DNA of 47,900 bases from an uncultured Lachnospiraceae bacterium (GTDB lineage: Bacteria > Bacillota > Clostridia > Lachnospirales > Lachnospiraceae). Each line of letters begins with the position of its first letter. Within the stretch, counting starts at the first letter, position 1. Location of the stretch: contig CAJTZB010000001.1 of assembly GCA_910583815.1 (NCBI GenBank), forward strand, positions 1 through 47,900, in the 5' to 3' direction. Under the pieces are notes generated by a model. It searched no databases, had not been told where the DNA came from, and saw only the letters and a program-made list of their open reading frames with translations. The translations under genes and the position numbers were made by a program. Shown here in pieces: positions 7,608 to 15,114 of this stretch.

Positions 7608-8366
7608 ATGATAGAAGAAAAACAAATTGTGATAGACATAAAGCATATCAGTATGCAGTTTCGGATTGCAAAAGAGGCGTCAGGAAGTTTAAAAGAATTC
7701 CTGATTCGGATGGTTGGGAGGCAGAACAGTTATCAGACGATAAGCGTATTGGATGACATCAGCTTTCAGGCGAAGGAAGGTGATGTTATTGGGATTATCG
7801 GAACAAATGGCTCTGGAAAAAGTACGTTACTAAAGATTGTCTCAGGGGCATTGCAGCCGACAAGCGGAACAGTCATGGTAGACCGAAGCAAAGTACAGCT
7901 TTTAACACTTGGTACCGGTTTTGATATGGAACTGACAGCAAGAGAAAATGTATATCTGAATGGTGCGCTTATCGGCTACAGTAAGGAGTACTTGGATAGA
8001 ACATATGATGAAATTGTGGCTTTTGCCGAACTGGAAGGATTTATGGGGGAACGGATGAAGAATTTTTCTTCTGGTATGGTATCGCGGCTTGGTTTTGCGA
8101 TTGCCACAATGAGGGATACGCCGGAGATTCTGATTTTGGACGAAGTGCTGAGTGTTGGTGACATGTTCTTCCGAAAAAAGAGCGAGCAAAGGATCCAAGA
8201 GATGATACATGGCGGTGCGACCGTGCTGATTGTGTCGCATTCATTGGATGTTATTTTGAAAAACTGCAATTATGCAGTCTGGATTGAAAAAGGAAAGTTA
8301 CAGATGGCAGGTGCTGTAAAAGAAGTATGCGAGGGGTATAGAGGATACCAGAACAGAAAGAAATAG
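7608..8366 (+). CDS. ABC transporter ATP-binding protein, polysaccharide export (Wzt/TagH type)
   Basis: This ATPase of about 252 residues powers the permease encoded upstream. It has Walker A GTNGSGKS, a signature loop FSSGMVSRLGFAI, Walker B ILILDEVLSVGD and a switch histidine in IVSHS. The SSGM signature and the LTARENVYLNG stretch are typical of the O-antigen/teichoic-acid exporter branch. It has no long C-terminal carbohydrate-binding extension, so it is a short form closer to TagH cores than to Wzt with a substrate-recognition domain. The start at ATG 7608 (AGCAGGAAA before it) is preferred over a GTG at 7587 that overlaps the permease stop. The locus continues after 24 bases. Confidence 0.92.
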   Translation: MIEEKQIVIDIKHISMQFRIAKEASGSLKEFLIRMVGRQNSYQTISVLDDISFQAKEGDVIGIIGTNGSGKSTLLKIVSGALQPTSGTVMVDRSKVQLLTLGTGFDMELTARENVYLNGALIGYSKEYLDRTYDEIVAFAELEGFMGERMKNFSSGMVSRLGFAIATMRDTPEILILDEVLSVGDMFFRKKSEQRIQEMIHGGATVLIVSHSLDVILKNCNYAVWIEKGKLQMAGAVKEVCEGYRGYQNRKK

Positions 8367-8432
8367 AAGAACTACAGGAGGAAAAGTGAAATGGGGACGG
8401 GAAAAAACAAAAAAGGGAAAATAAGGGAATTC

Positions 8433-8441
8433 GGGGGGGGG
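8433..8441 (+). repeat. Nine-G homopolymer tract, probable phase-variation switch
   Basis: Nine consecutive G lie between the strong start signal (AGGAGGAAAAGTGAA then ATG at 8391) and the main body of the GT2-HAD gene. With nine G the ATG frame ends at 8499-8501 after 36 codons. With eight (or eleven) G the frame joins the large open frame. Such tracts mutate by slipped-strand mispairing. A base-count error in the read is the main alternative. Confidence 0.7.
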
Positions 8442-8448
8442 CAGAGAT

Positions 8449-11400
8449 GTGGAAGAAAATGTAATCTATCCGAAGCTTTCGGTGATTGTACCGGTATATA
8501 ATACGGAAAAATATATAGAAAACTGTCTGAACAGCATTAGCAGGCAGACATATCAGGATATGGAAGTCATCGTAGTGAATGATGGAAGCACAGATGGCTC
8601 TGCAGATATTATAGATCGTCTGATGCAAAAAGACAAGCGTATCAGATGTATTGCCAAAGAGAAAAATGGAGGGCTTTTTTGTGCAAGAGTCACAGGTGTG
8701 GAAAACTCTTTGGGAAAGTATATCGCTTTTGTAGACAGCGATGATACAGTCAGTGTGGATTGGTTTCGGCTTCTTGTGAAAAAAGCAGAAGAGACTGAAG
8801 CAGACATTGTTATGGGAAACACCGTTTGTGAAGATGAGAAACACAATAAATATATTTACAACACTTATTATTTTGCTGCGCGGTCAAGAGAGGATGTGCA
8901 TGGAGAGGCAGTCTTGGATTCTTTGATGGAAAATGAAGGAATGTGCTTTTCTAAGCATACCGTCTGGAACAAGCTGTATTCAAGAAGGATATGGGAACAG
9001 GCCCTGCCGCATTTCAGAATGATAAAACAGCATTTTGTTATGACAGAAGATATAGCATTTTCTGTAGTGCTTCATTATTATGCAAAAAAGCTGGCATATT
9101 CCAGACACGATGGATATTTCTATTATCGTAATGGAAGTTCTTCCACGATTGCAGTCAATGGATTGGAAAAGATAAAGAAAAATGTGAAAGACTTAAAGAA
9201 ATCTTTTTCCTTTGTGAAAGCATTTCTTCAGGAAAAAGAAGTATTTGAAAAATATGAAAAGAAATATCAAAACCTGAAAGACAGATATTTCAGATGGTGG
9301 AGTTATTCAGTAAAAAAGAATACAGAAGAAAAGTCAAAGGAAGCACAGTATGTCAGAAAGGATTTTCTTGCGTTTTTTGGAAAAACAGAGTTTGAAACTC
9401 CCAAAGAAGAGGATGATTTTTTTACAGATGCATACACAACATGGAATGGACAGTATGAGCAGTTAAAACTCTCGATTTTAGATGCAGCAATAGAATATGT
9501 TTCTTTTGATATTTTTGACACATTGATACTGCGGCCGTTTTTGGAACCAACAGATTTATATTTTTTTATGGAAAAGGAATTCAAGTCGCTGGTTCCGGGA
9601 AATCTTTCGTTTCATGAAGTAAGGGCTGATGCAGAACGTCTGTGCCGTAAAAATATAAAAATATGGGCTCCGAGCAGTCAGGATGTTACTTTGCAGGAAA
9701 TTTATGAACAGATGAGAAAGAGGTATCAATTTTCTGAGGATGTATGCAGACGCCTAATGAAAAAGGAGGAAGAGTTAGAGATTAAATTCTGCACGGAAAG
9801 AAAAGCAGGAAAAGAACTATATGAGATGGCACATGCTGCTGGAAAGAAAATTATTTTGATTTCGGACATGTATTTGGAGGAGGAAACAGTAAATGCTATT
9901 TTGCAGAAGAACGGATATACATTGCATGAAAAGCTGTTTTTGTCTTCCACGGAGCGATATTTAAAGTGTTCGGGCGATTTATTTAAAATTGCATTGCAGA
10001 CATGTCAGGTTCGGCCAGAAAGCATGCTGCATATTGGAGACAATTGGAATTCTGATTATCTGCAGCCGCCAAAGCTTGGCTGCAAATCGTTTTTTCTGCC
10101 AAAAACAAAGGATATTTTATTTAATACGCTTGGAGATGCTTATACTGGTGAGGCAATCAGTGCTACTTTTAATAATATCAATTCCATCATTGATACTTCC
10201 GCCATTATGAAAAATCCAATGGTACGTTCTTTATATGCGTTGGCTGCAAATGAGCTGTTTGACAATCCGTTTGTCTCGTTCAATTCAGCTTCAAACTATA
10301 ACAGGGATGCCTATTTTGTCGGCTATTTTACAGTGGGAATGCATTTGCTTGGGATTGGAAGATGGATGGCAAAAGAGCTGTGCAGAAGTAATTATGAAAA
10401 GGTTCATTTTATTGCAAGAGATGGTTATCTGCCTAAAAAAGTATATGACATTATCAGGAAGTACGAAACAGGTTTACCACCATCAGAATATATCTATGCA
10501 AGCAGGAAATCAATGATAGCAGCGTCAATACGTTCAAGCCTTGATTTATATAGTATCAAAGAAAACTGTTCTATTTACAGCCAGACACCAAAATCTATTT
10601 ATAAGTTATATGCGGACGTACTTGTGCCATTGGATGATGAGGTGCTTGGAAAGTTTAAAAAGCTGGGTATTTTATTTGATAGGAAATTTGCCAATGAAGA
10701 GGAGTTTCAGTTTTTTGTGGAACAGCTTGCAGAGATTGCTTATGACAAACAAAGGGCAGAAGAAAGTTATCAGAGCTGCAGCCGGTATTTTAAAGACAGA
10801 ATAGGGGAAGCGGACGTTGCGTTTGACTTGGGCTACAGCGGAAAGCTTCAGGCTTCTGTCTGCAGGGCGCTTGGATTTCCGATGGACGTGCTCTATCTGC
10901 ATTCTAACGGATTTGGAGCAACGCAGCAGGCGCGGTTTCACGGATACCATATCAAGAGCTATTATGATTTTGACACTTCGATGTCCGGTATTGTAAATGA
11001 GTTTATTTTTTCGGACTATGGTCCTTCTTGCATTGGCTACCGGATGGAGCAAGGGAAGGCTGTGCCGGTATTTGAGGAGAAAGAAACGGCATATCAGGAA
11101 AAATATCTGTTGGATGAAATTGCAAGAGGGTGCGAAAAGTATGTCGGGGATTTTTATAAAATATTTCAGGAACAGCTTTCTTTCTTCGATTTTCGCATTA
11201 TGGAGACATCGCTTCCATATGAGCGTTTTTTGATGAATCCGAAGTGGTTTGACCTGAATCTGCTGAAGTGCTGTTATCTGGAGGATGAATATTATGGGGG
11301 AATCAGCAGAAAGCGCCTTTCGGACCATTGGTGGTGGCAGATGAACCAACGCTGCCTTCTTGCGGAAAACATGCAGCAGAACAGTGGGATTGCCGTACCT

Positions 11401-11556
11401 TTAAATGCAGATTCGGAATTGGGGCAGATCTATCAGGATGGAGTATTTGTTGCTGTTTACCGGAAAATCAACAGGCTGTTTCCGCTTGGAAGCAGGAGGC
11501 GCGAATTTTTAAAGAAGATTGGCGGGAAGGTGGCAGGGCAAAGAAAAAGAACATAG
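8449..11556 (+). CDS. Trifunctional-looking GT2 / HAD hydrolase / ARDGY fusion protein, start out of frame
   Basis: This large open frame (1035 codons from GTG 8449) encodes three parts. Residues 1-250 are a GT-A glycosyltransferase 2 domain (SVIVPVYNTEKYI, VVNDGSTDGS, FVDSDDTVS). Residues 345-560 are a HAD-type phosphatase/hydrolase (FDIFDTLILRP, LISDMYL, HIGDNWNSDY). Residues 610-1000 are an ARDGY domain (FIARDGYLP near 653, FDLGYSGKLQ near 792), like the stand-alone protein at 5432. Translation probably begins at ATG 8391, which has a strong ribosome site, but a nine-G tract puts that ATG out of frame here; GTG 8449 would be a weak substitute. The protein is therefore likely off or low in this sequence. 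It probably builds and trims part of the exported glycan; the substrate is unknown. Confidence 0.85.
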   Translation: MEENVIYPKLSVIVPVYNTEKYIENCLNSISRQTYQDMEVIVVNDGSTDGSADIIDRLMQKDKRIRCIAKEKNGGLFCARVTGVENSLGKYIAFVDSDDTVSVDWFRLLVKKAEETEADIVMGNTVCEDEKHNKYIYNTYYFAARSREDVHGEAVLDSLMENEGMCFSKHTVWNKLYSRRIWEQALPHFRMIKQHFVMTEDIAFSVVLHYYAKKLAYSRHDGYFYYRNGSSSTIAVNGLEKIKKNVKDLKKSFSFVKAFLQEKEVFEKYEKKYQNLKDRYFRWWSYSVKKNTEEKSKEAQYVRKDFLAFFGKTEFETPKEEDDFFTDAYTTWNGQYEQLKLSILDAAIEYVSFDIFDTLILRPFLEPTDLYFFMEKEFKSLVPGNLSFHEVRADAERLCRKNIKIWAPSSQDVTLQEIYEQMRKRYQFSEDVCRRLMKKEEELEIKFCTERKAGKELYEMAHAAGKKIILISDMYLEEETVNAILQKNGYTLHEKLFLSSTERYLKCSGDLFKIALQTCQVRPESMLHIGDNWNSDYLQPPKLGCKSFFLPKTKDILFNTLGDAYTGEAISATFNNINSIIDTSAIMKNPMVRSLYALAANELFDNPFVSFNSASNYNRDAYFVGYFTVGMHLLGIGRWMAKELCRSNYEKVHFIARDGYLPKKVYDIIRKYETGLPPSEYIYASRKSMIAASIRSSLDLYSIKENCSIYSQTPKSIYKLYADVLVPLDDEVLGKFKKLGILFDRKFANEEEFQFFVEQLAEIAYDKQRAEESYQSCSRYFKDRIGEADVAFDLGYSGKLQASVCRALGFPMDVLYLHSNGFGATQQARFHGYHIKSYYDFDTSMSGIVNEFIFSDYGPSCIGYRMEQGKAVPVFEEKETAYQEKYLLDEIARGCEKYVGDFYKIFQEQLSFFDFRIMETSLPYERFLMNPKWFDLNLLKCCYLEDEYYGGISRKRLSDHWWWQMNQRCLLAENMQQNSGIAVPLNADSELGQIYQDGVFVAVYRKINRLFPLGSRRREFLKKIGGKVAGQRKRT

Positions 11557-11570
11557 AAGGAGGATAGTGC

Positions 11571-13085
11571 ATGGTTTTATATTTTGTAAAAACAACATAT
11601 CAATTGTTGGAGTGCATCATACATAAATTCACGGTACATGAAGCAGAAGATGCAGTGCTGCTTATAAATAATGGCCATGTGAAAAATTATCCAAATTATG
11701 AACAGCTAGAACAGTTTGGATTTAAAAAAATTATTATTTATACCACAGGAAAAATCACAAGTAAGGAAACAGATGACAAGAGGAAATTTGTAAATGATAT
11801 TGTGAAGTATTACGATGAGCTGTTTGAGAAGGATTCTATTGATTTGGATATGATGTCATGTATTTATTCTTTTGCTGCATTGCGCTTTAGTATTTATTTG
11901 ATAGAGAAAAAAAAGAAATTTTTCTTGTTTGAAGATGGGGTAGGGGCAGCGAAGACTTTAGGATTGGTTTTGTGGAGAGAAAATCTAGATAAAGTTGATA
12001 AAAATGCATTGGCAAGGAAATATGGGCTCTTTGATGGAAGCAATAGCTTAATATCTAATATCTACTATAATCCGTCTAAAGGAATTTTAGATAACAGTAA
12101 GGCAGTTTTTTATGATGTGTCAAAAGAGCTAGAAAAACTATCAGAAGAAAGGAGAGATAGTATTATTTCGTTTTTCTCCAAAGAGCATACCAAGAGGCAG
12201 CAAGAGGTTGATAATTTAGTTTTATTCCGGCATTGCTATGCCGGAAGTGAAAGCTTTGACAGCCAGCAAAGCAGTCTGTTGGAGTTTGTTTTGGATTGGT
12301 TTGGGGTAGAGGGAAATTTTGTTGTGAAGACGCATCCGATGGATATGGCTCACTACAAGGAATACCCTAATGTAGAGTGGATTGACAGACAGCTTCCCTC
12401 GGAATTATTGCCATATGTGATTGGAGATAAAGTAATAAATCTAATCGCTGTAGCTACGACGTCATTTTATTCATTTAGTGAAAGGGCTTTTAGGACTTGC
12501 TATCTCAGTTATGATGTGGCTGAAATGAAAAGGGGAATAAGCAGGGAAGTTATGGCATTAAAGCTTATCAGGGAAGTGGGATTAGAAAAGCATGTTTTTT
12601 CAATATATGGTATGTATACTCAAATTTCCAAAATAGTTATTGAAAAATATTATCAGAAAGATGTGAATGTACTATGGGGGAACTTTGGGACAAATGAAAA
12701 AGAAGTGCTGCTGATTGACGAACTGATCTGGGGAAAACAGAAGAATGACTGCAAAAAAGAATTAAACAGGTTTATGCGGCGATGCGATGCAGAATCAATA
12801 GTTGTATTTCTTGATTCAAAAGGCAATATGGAGTTTTGTAAATGTATAGATGAGGAAATGTTTCCATATATGCTGAGCTATCATATTGAGTATGATTTTG
12901 CCTATGGCACAAAGCTTAGTGAATATATACATATATGGTGTAAAAGCGATATGCTGAGAAAACGTTTAGCTTATGCAAGAAGTATAAAATTTCTTCCGTT
13001 TACTCAGACCGTTGTGAGGATTTCTATTGCAGAAGGATGGGAGAGGATAAAAATGCAGAGCCGGATTGCGATGGAGAAACTTTGA
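11571..13085 (+). CDS. Sialyltransferase-like glycosyltransferase (EDG and HP motifs)
   Basis: This 504-residue protein resembles bacterial sialyl/polysialyltransferases (GT52/GT38-like). The start YFVKTTYQLLECI recalls their N-termini. FLFEDGVGAA gives the acidic [DE][DE]G motif, and VVKTHPMD supplies the HP motif that contacts the CMP donor. GT-B fold enzymes of this kind transfer nonulosonic acids from CMP-sugars, and two CMP-sugar synthetase genes follow. The ribosome site AAGGAGGATAGTGC is strong. The gene is visibly richer in A and T than its neighbours, a possible sign of separate acquisition. Residues 400-504 are less typical. The assignment rests on short motifs and context, so the exact sugar and linkage are open. 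Confidence 0.65.
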   Translation: MVLYFVKTTYQLLECIIHKFTVHEAEDAVLLINNGHVKNYPNYEQLEQFGFKKIIIYTTGKITSKETDDKRKFVNDIVKYYDELFEKDSIDLDMMSCIYSFAALRFSIYLIEKKKKFFLFEDGVGAAKTLGLVLWRENLDKVDKNALARKYGLFDGSNSLISNIYYNPSKGILDNSKAVFYDVSKELEKLSEERRDSIISFFSKEHTKRQQEVDNLVLFRHCYAGSESFDSQQSSLLEFVLDWFGVEGNFVVKTHPMDMAHYKEYPNVEWIDRQLPSELLPYVIGDKVINLIAVATTSFYSFSERAFRTCYLSYDVAEMKRGISREVMALKLIREVGLEKHVFSIYGMYTQISKIVIEKYYQKDVNVLWGNFGTNEKEVLLIDELIWGKQKNDCKKELNRFMRRCDAESIVVFLDSKGNMEFCKCIDEEMFPYMLSYHIEYDFAYGTKLSEYIHIWCKSDMLRKRLAYARSIKFLPFTQTVVRISIAEGWERIKMQSRIAMEKL

Positions 13086-13102
13086 TGGAAGAGGGAGATG
13101 TT

Positions 13103-13435
13103 ATGTACTATATGGAATACAAAGAAATCGGAAGGCGGATTGCAGAAAGGCGGAAAAAACTCCGCATGACTCAGGCAGAGGTAGAGGACAGGGCAAATTT
13201 AAGCCGCAAGTATTTATCCAATATTGAACATGGACGTTCTGTTCCTTCCATTGATGTCCTGATGCAGATTGCAGATGTGTTACATAGTACGCCAAATGAA
13301 TTTTTGCTTGGGGCAGACTTGACAGGCAGGTCAGAACTGGCTGCCGCACTGACTTCCGATATCCAGCGTCTGTCAGAGGATAAGCAGGCAATAGCGAAGA
13401 GCTTTATTGGCTGGCTGGAAGAACAGCAGTCGTAA
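13103..13435 (+). CDS. XRE-family transcriptional regulator inside the polysaccharide locus
   Basis: This 110-residue protein has an N-terminal Cro/C1-type helix-turn-helix (about residues 9-63: IGRRIAERRKKLRMTQAEVEDRANLSRKYLSNIEHGRSVPSIDVLMQIADVL). A short helical tail (TSDIQRLSEDKQAIAKSFIGWLEEQ) is the usual dimerisation element of SinR-like proteins. The start at 13103 is preceded by GAGGGAG; ATG 13112 is possible. It lies between the transferase-like gene (18 bases upstream) and the first cytidylyltransferase, in the same direction, so it is co-transcribed with structural genes. It may autoregulate the locus or respond to host state; no nearby operator was seen. Confidence 0.9.
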   Translation: MYYMEYKEIGRRIAERRKKLRMTQAEVEDRANLSRKYLSNIEHGRSVPSIDVLMQIADVLHSTPNEFLLGADLTGRSELAAALTSDIQRLSEDKQAIAKSFIGWLEEQQS

Positions 13436-13470
13436 ATCATAGTGATCAATACTGAGAGGAGGAAAGGAAA

Positions 13471-14202
13471 ATGGAAAAGAAGGAAACAAATGTTCGATGG
13501 GGGGGGGTAACGGCTGTTATTCCGGTTAGGGCCGGAAGCAGGCGCCTGAAAAATAAAAATGTAGCCCCATTCGCAGGGACAAATCTTTTGCTGAATAAAA
13601 TTGAACAGCTGAAAAAGGTATCAGAGGTAGAACGCATTGTTGTTACTTCTGATTCTGACATGATGCTCGCAATGGCAGAACAGGCAGGGGCGCTGATACA
13701 TAAACGTGCACCTGAGTTTTGTGACGAATCTACCAAAACGTTTGGAGAAGTAGTACGCCATGTAGCAGAAAATGTACAAGGAGAGCATATTCTTTGGGCG
13801 ACCTGTACTTCGCCGCTTGTGTTTCCGTCTACCTATGAGCAGGCAATTGCAAAGTATTGGGAAGCACTTGAAGCAGGGTATGACTCTTTGGTTTCGTTTG
13901 AAAGAATCAAGCGTTATCTTTGGAATGAAGAAGGACCGCTTAATTATGAACTTGGACTGAAACACGTGCCTTCACAGCAGCTGCCTGACCTTTATATTGT
14001 AACCGATGGAATTTTACTTGCTCCGCGTGAAAAAATGATAGAGTGGTCTTATTTCCACGGAAGGAATCCATACAAGTTCATTGTAGACAAGCGTACTGCT
14101 ATGGATATTGATGATGGGCTTGATTTGGCGACCGCCAGGGCATGGCTTGACATGGATGAGAGCGTATCTCATATTGAGCCTTTTTCCAAAGGAACGATGT
14201 AA
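13471..14202 (+). CDS. CMP-sugar synthetase (acylneuraminate cytidylyltransferase family), phase-variable start region
   Basis: This 243-residue enzyme of the NeuA/PseF/LegF family makes a CMP-activated nonulosonic acid from CTP and the free sugar. Diagnostic parts are IPVRAGSRRLKNKN (CTP-binding, near residue 17), ATCTSPLVFPSTYEQAI and the metal-site end piece MDIDDGLDLATA. The ATG follows GAGAGGAGGAAAGGAAA. A nine-G run (13499-13507) lies at codons 10-13 and reads R-W-G-G-V, so the gene is open in this sequence. Eight G would give an immediate TAA, and ten G a stop ten codons later. No matching sugar synthase (NeuB type) is in the window, so the substrate must be made elsewhere or be scavenged. 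Confidence 0.88.
   Translation: MEKKETNVRWGGVTAVIPVRAGSRRLKNKNVAPFAGTNLLLNKIEQLKKVSEVERIVVTSDSDMMLAMAEQAGALIHKRAPEFCDESTKTFGEVVRHVAENVQGEHILWATCTSPLVFPSTYEQAIAKYWEALEAGYDSLVSFERIKRYLWNEEGPLNYELGLKHVPSQQLPDLYIVTDGILLAPREKMIEWSYFHGRNPYKFIVDKRTAMDIDDGLDLATARAWLDMDESVSHIEPFSKGTM
13499..13507 (+). repeat. Nine-G homopolymer tract within the cytidylyltransferase gene
   Basis: This is the second of only two G runs longer than six that I saw in the window, again exactly nine and again near a gene's 5' end. The frame is open at nine G. Both single-base changes close it within about ten codons. This matches an ON state of a slipped-strand switch. Confidence 0.7.
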
Positions 14203-14214
14203 TCAGCAGCAAAA

Positions 14215-14263
14215 GAAATCCTCACGAATGGATGAAAATATCCGTCTGTGGGGATTTTTGTTT
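14215..14263 (+). terminator. Intrinsic terminator between the two cytidylyltransferase genes
   Basis: AAATCCTCACGAATGGAT pairs imperfectly with ATCCGTCTGTGGGGATTT, a stem with G-U pairs and a short loop, and is followed by TTTTTGTTT. It would reduce read-through into the second cytidylyltransferase gene. Confidence 0.6.
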
Positions 14264-14297
14264 CCCGGAGACGGCAAACAGCCGAGGAGGGAAGATA

Positions 14298-14957
14298 ATG
14301 AGAGCAGCATGCTTTATACCAATTAAAGCAAATTCGGAACGTGTTCCGGGAAAGAACTTCAGAATACTGAATGGAAAAAAGCTATATGAGTACATAGTGG
14401 CGCATGCAATAGAAGCCGCCTGCTTTGATGATATTTATATTGATACAAACAGTGAGGAAATCAAGGATTATGCTTTGGAACGAGGACTGTCTGTTATTGA
14501 CCGCCTAGATACTCTGGCTCAAAATACAGCAAATGGAAATGACCTTCTTGTTTATCATGGAAAGCAATATCCGCAATATGATTATTATTTTCAGCTATTT
14601 GCAACTGCACCGTATTTACAGCCGGAATCTATCAGAAACTGTTTTGAAGCATTGGTTTCCAGCGAAGAATACGATTCCTGCTTTACTGCATTGCAGAACA
14701 ACAGCTTTTATTGGCTGAATCACATGCCGATTAATTACAGACCGGGGATTTTGCCACGCAGTCAGGATATGGTGCCGGTTGTAGAAGAAACTACCGGCAT
14801 GTATGGAATCAGTAAAGATTCTCTTGGAAAATACCAATGCAGAATCGGCAGGAATCCATATATTTATTATGTCAGTAAGTTTGAAGCAGTGGATATCAAT
14901 ACAGAGGAAGATTTGCTGATAGCAGAGTATATTGGGAAACAGTACTGGAATATGTAA
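14298..14957 (+). CDS. Second CMP-sugar synthetase (acylneuraminate cytidylyltransferase family)
   Basis: This 219-residue protein is of the same broad family as the gene at 13471 but clearly divergent from it. It has the CTP-binding start FIPIKANSERVPGKNFR, the middle segment FQLFATAPYLQPESI (compare TSPLVFPS) and an end piece AVDINTEEDLLIAE that supplies the metal-binding Asp. GAGGAGGG before ATG 14298 is a strong ribosome site. It follows a predicted terminator, so its expression may differ from that of the first gene. Two enzymes of this class side by side suggest two activated acids, or one for the free sugar and one for a modified form. Transfer to the polymer is presumably by the upstream sialyltransferase-like protein. 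Confidence 0.82.
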   Translation: MRAACFIPIKANSERVPGKNFRILNGKKLYEYIVAHAIEAACFDDIYIDTNSEEIKDYALERGLSVIDRLDTLAQNTANGNDLLVYHGKQYPQYDYYFQLFATAPYLQPESIRNCFEALVSSEEYDSCFTALQNNSFYWLNHMPINYRPGILPRSQDMVPVVEETTGMYGISKDSLGKYQCRIGRNPYIYYVSKFEAVDINTEEDLLIAEYIGKQYWNM

Positions 14958-15022
14958 GAGGTTGAAAGCCGTCAGTTCAGCAGGAAAGAGAGGAGTTTTT
15001 CAGTATACCCTTGCCAAATGAC

Positions 15023-15066
15023 GTCAGGGTGTCAAAAAAACTTTTTTGACATCCTGACTTTTATAG
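15023..15066. repeat. Palindromic repeat family B, copy 1 (also likely bidirectional terminator)
   Basis: GTCAGGGTGTCAAAA pairs with TTTTGACATCCTGAC, then CTTTTATAG follows. The same hairpin type with AGGGTGTCAAAA and the tail CTTTATAG occurs at 28026. This copy lies between the convergent cytidylyltransferase and deacetylase genes and could end transcription from both sides. Confidence 0.6.
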
Positions 15067-15114
15067 CGGATTGAATGAAGGGCTTCGTCTGTTTTTCAAT
15101 ATATGTAAACATCT

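Noticed and set aside
8433..8441. Treating the fusion gene as a dead pseudogene
   Set aside because: The remaining frame is intact over 1035 codons and the only fault is in a slippery tract, which points to a reversible switch or a base-count error.
10672..11349. Long open frame on the minus strand inside the fusion gene
   Set aside because: Composition is a mirror of the plus-strand gene, no ribosome site, no family resemblance.
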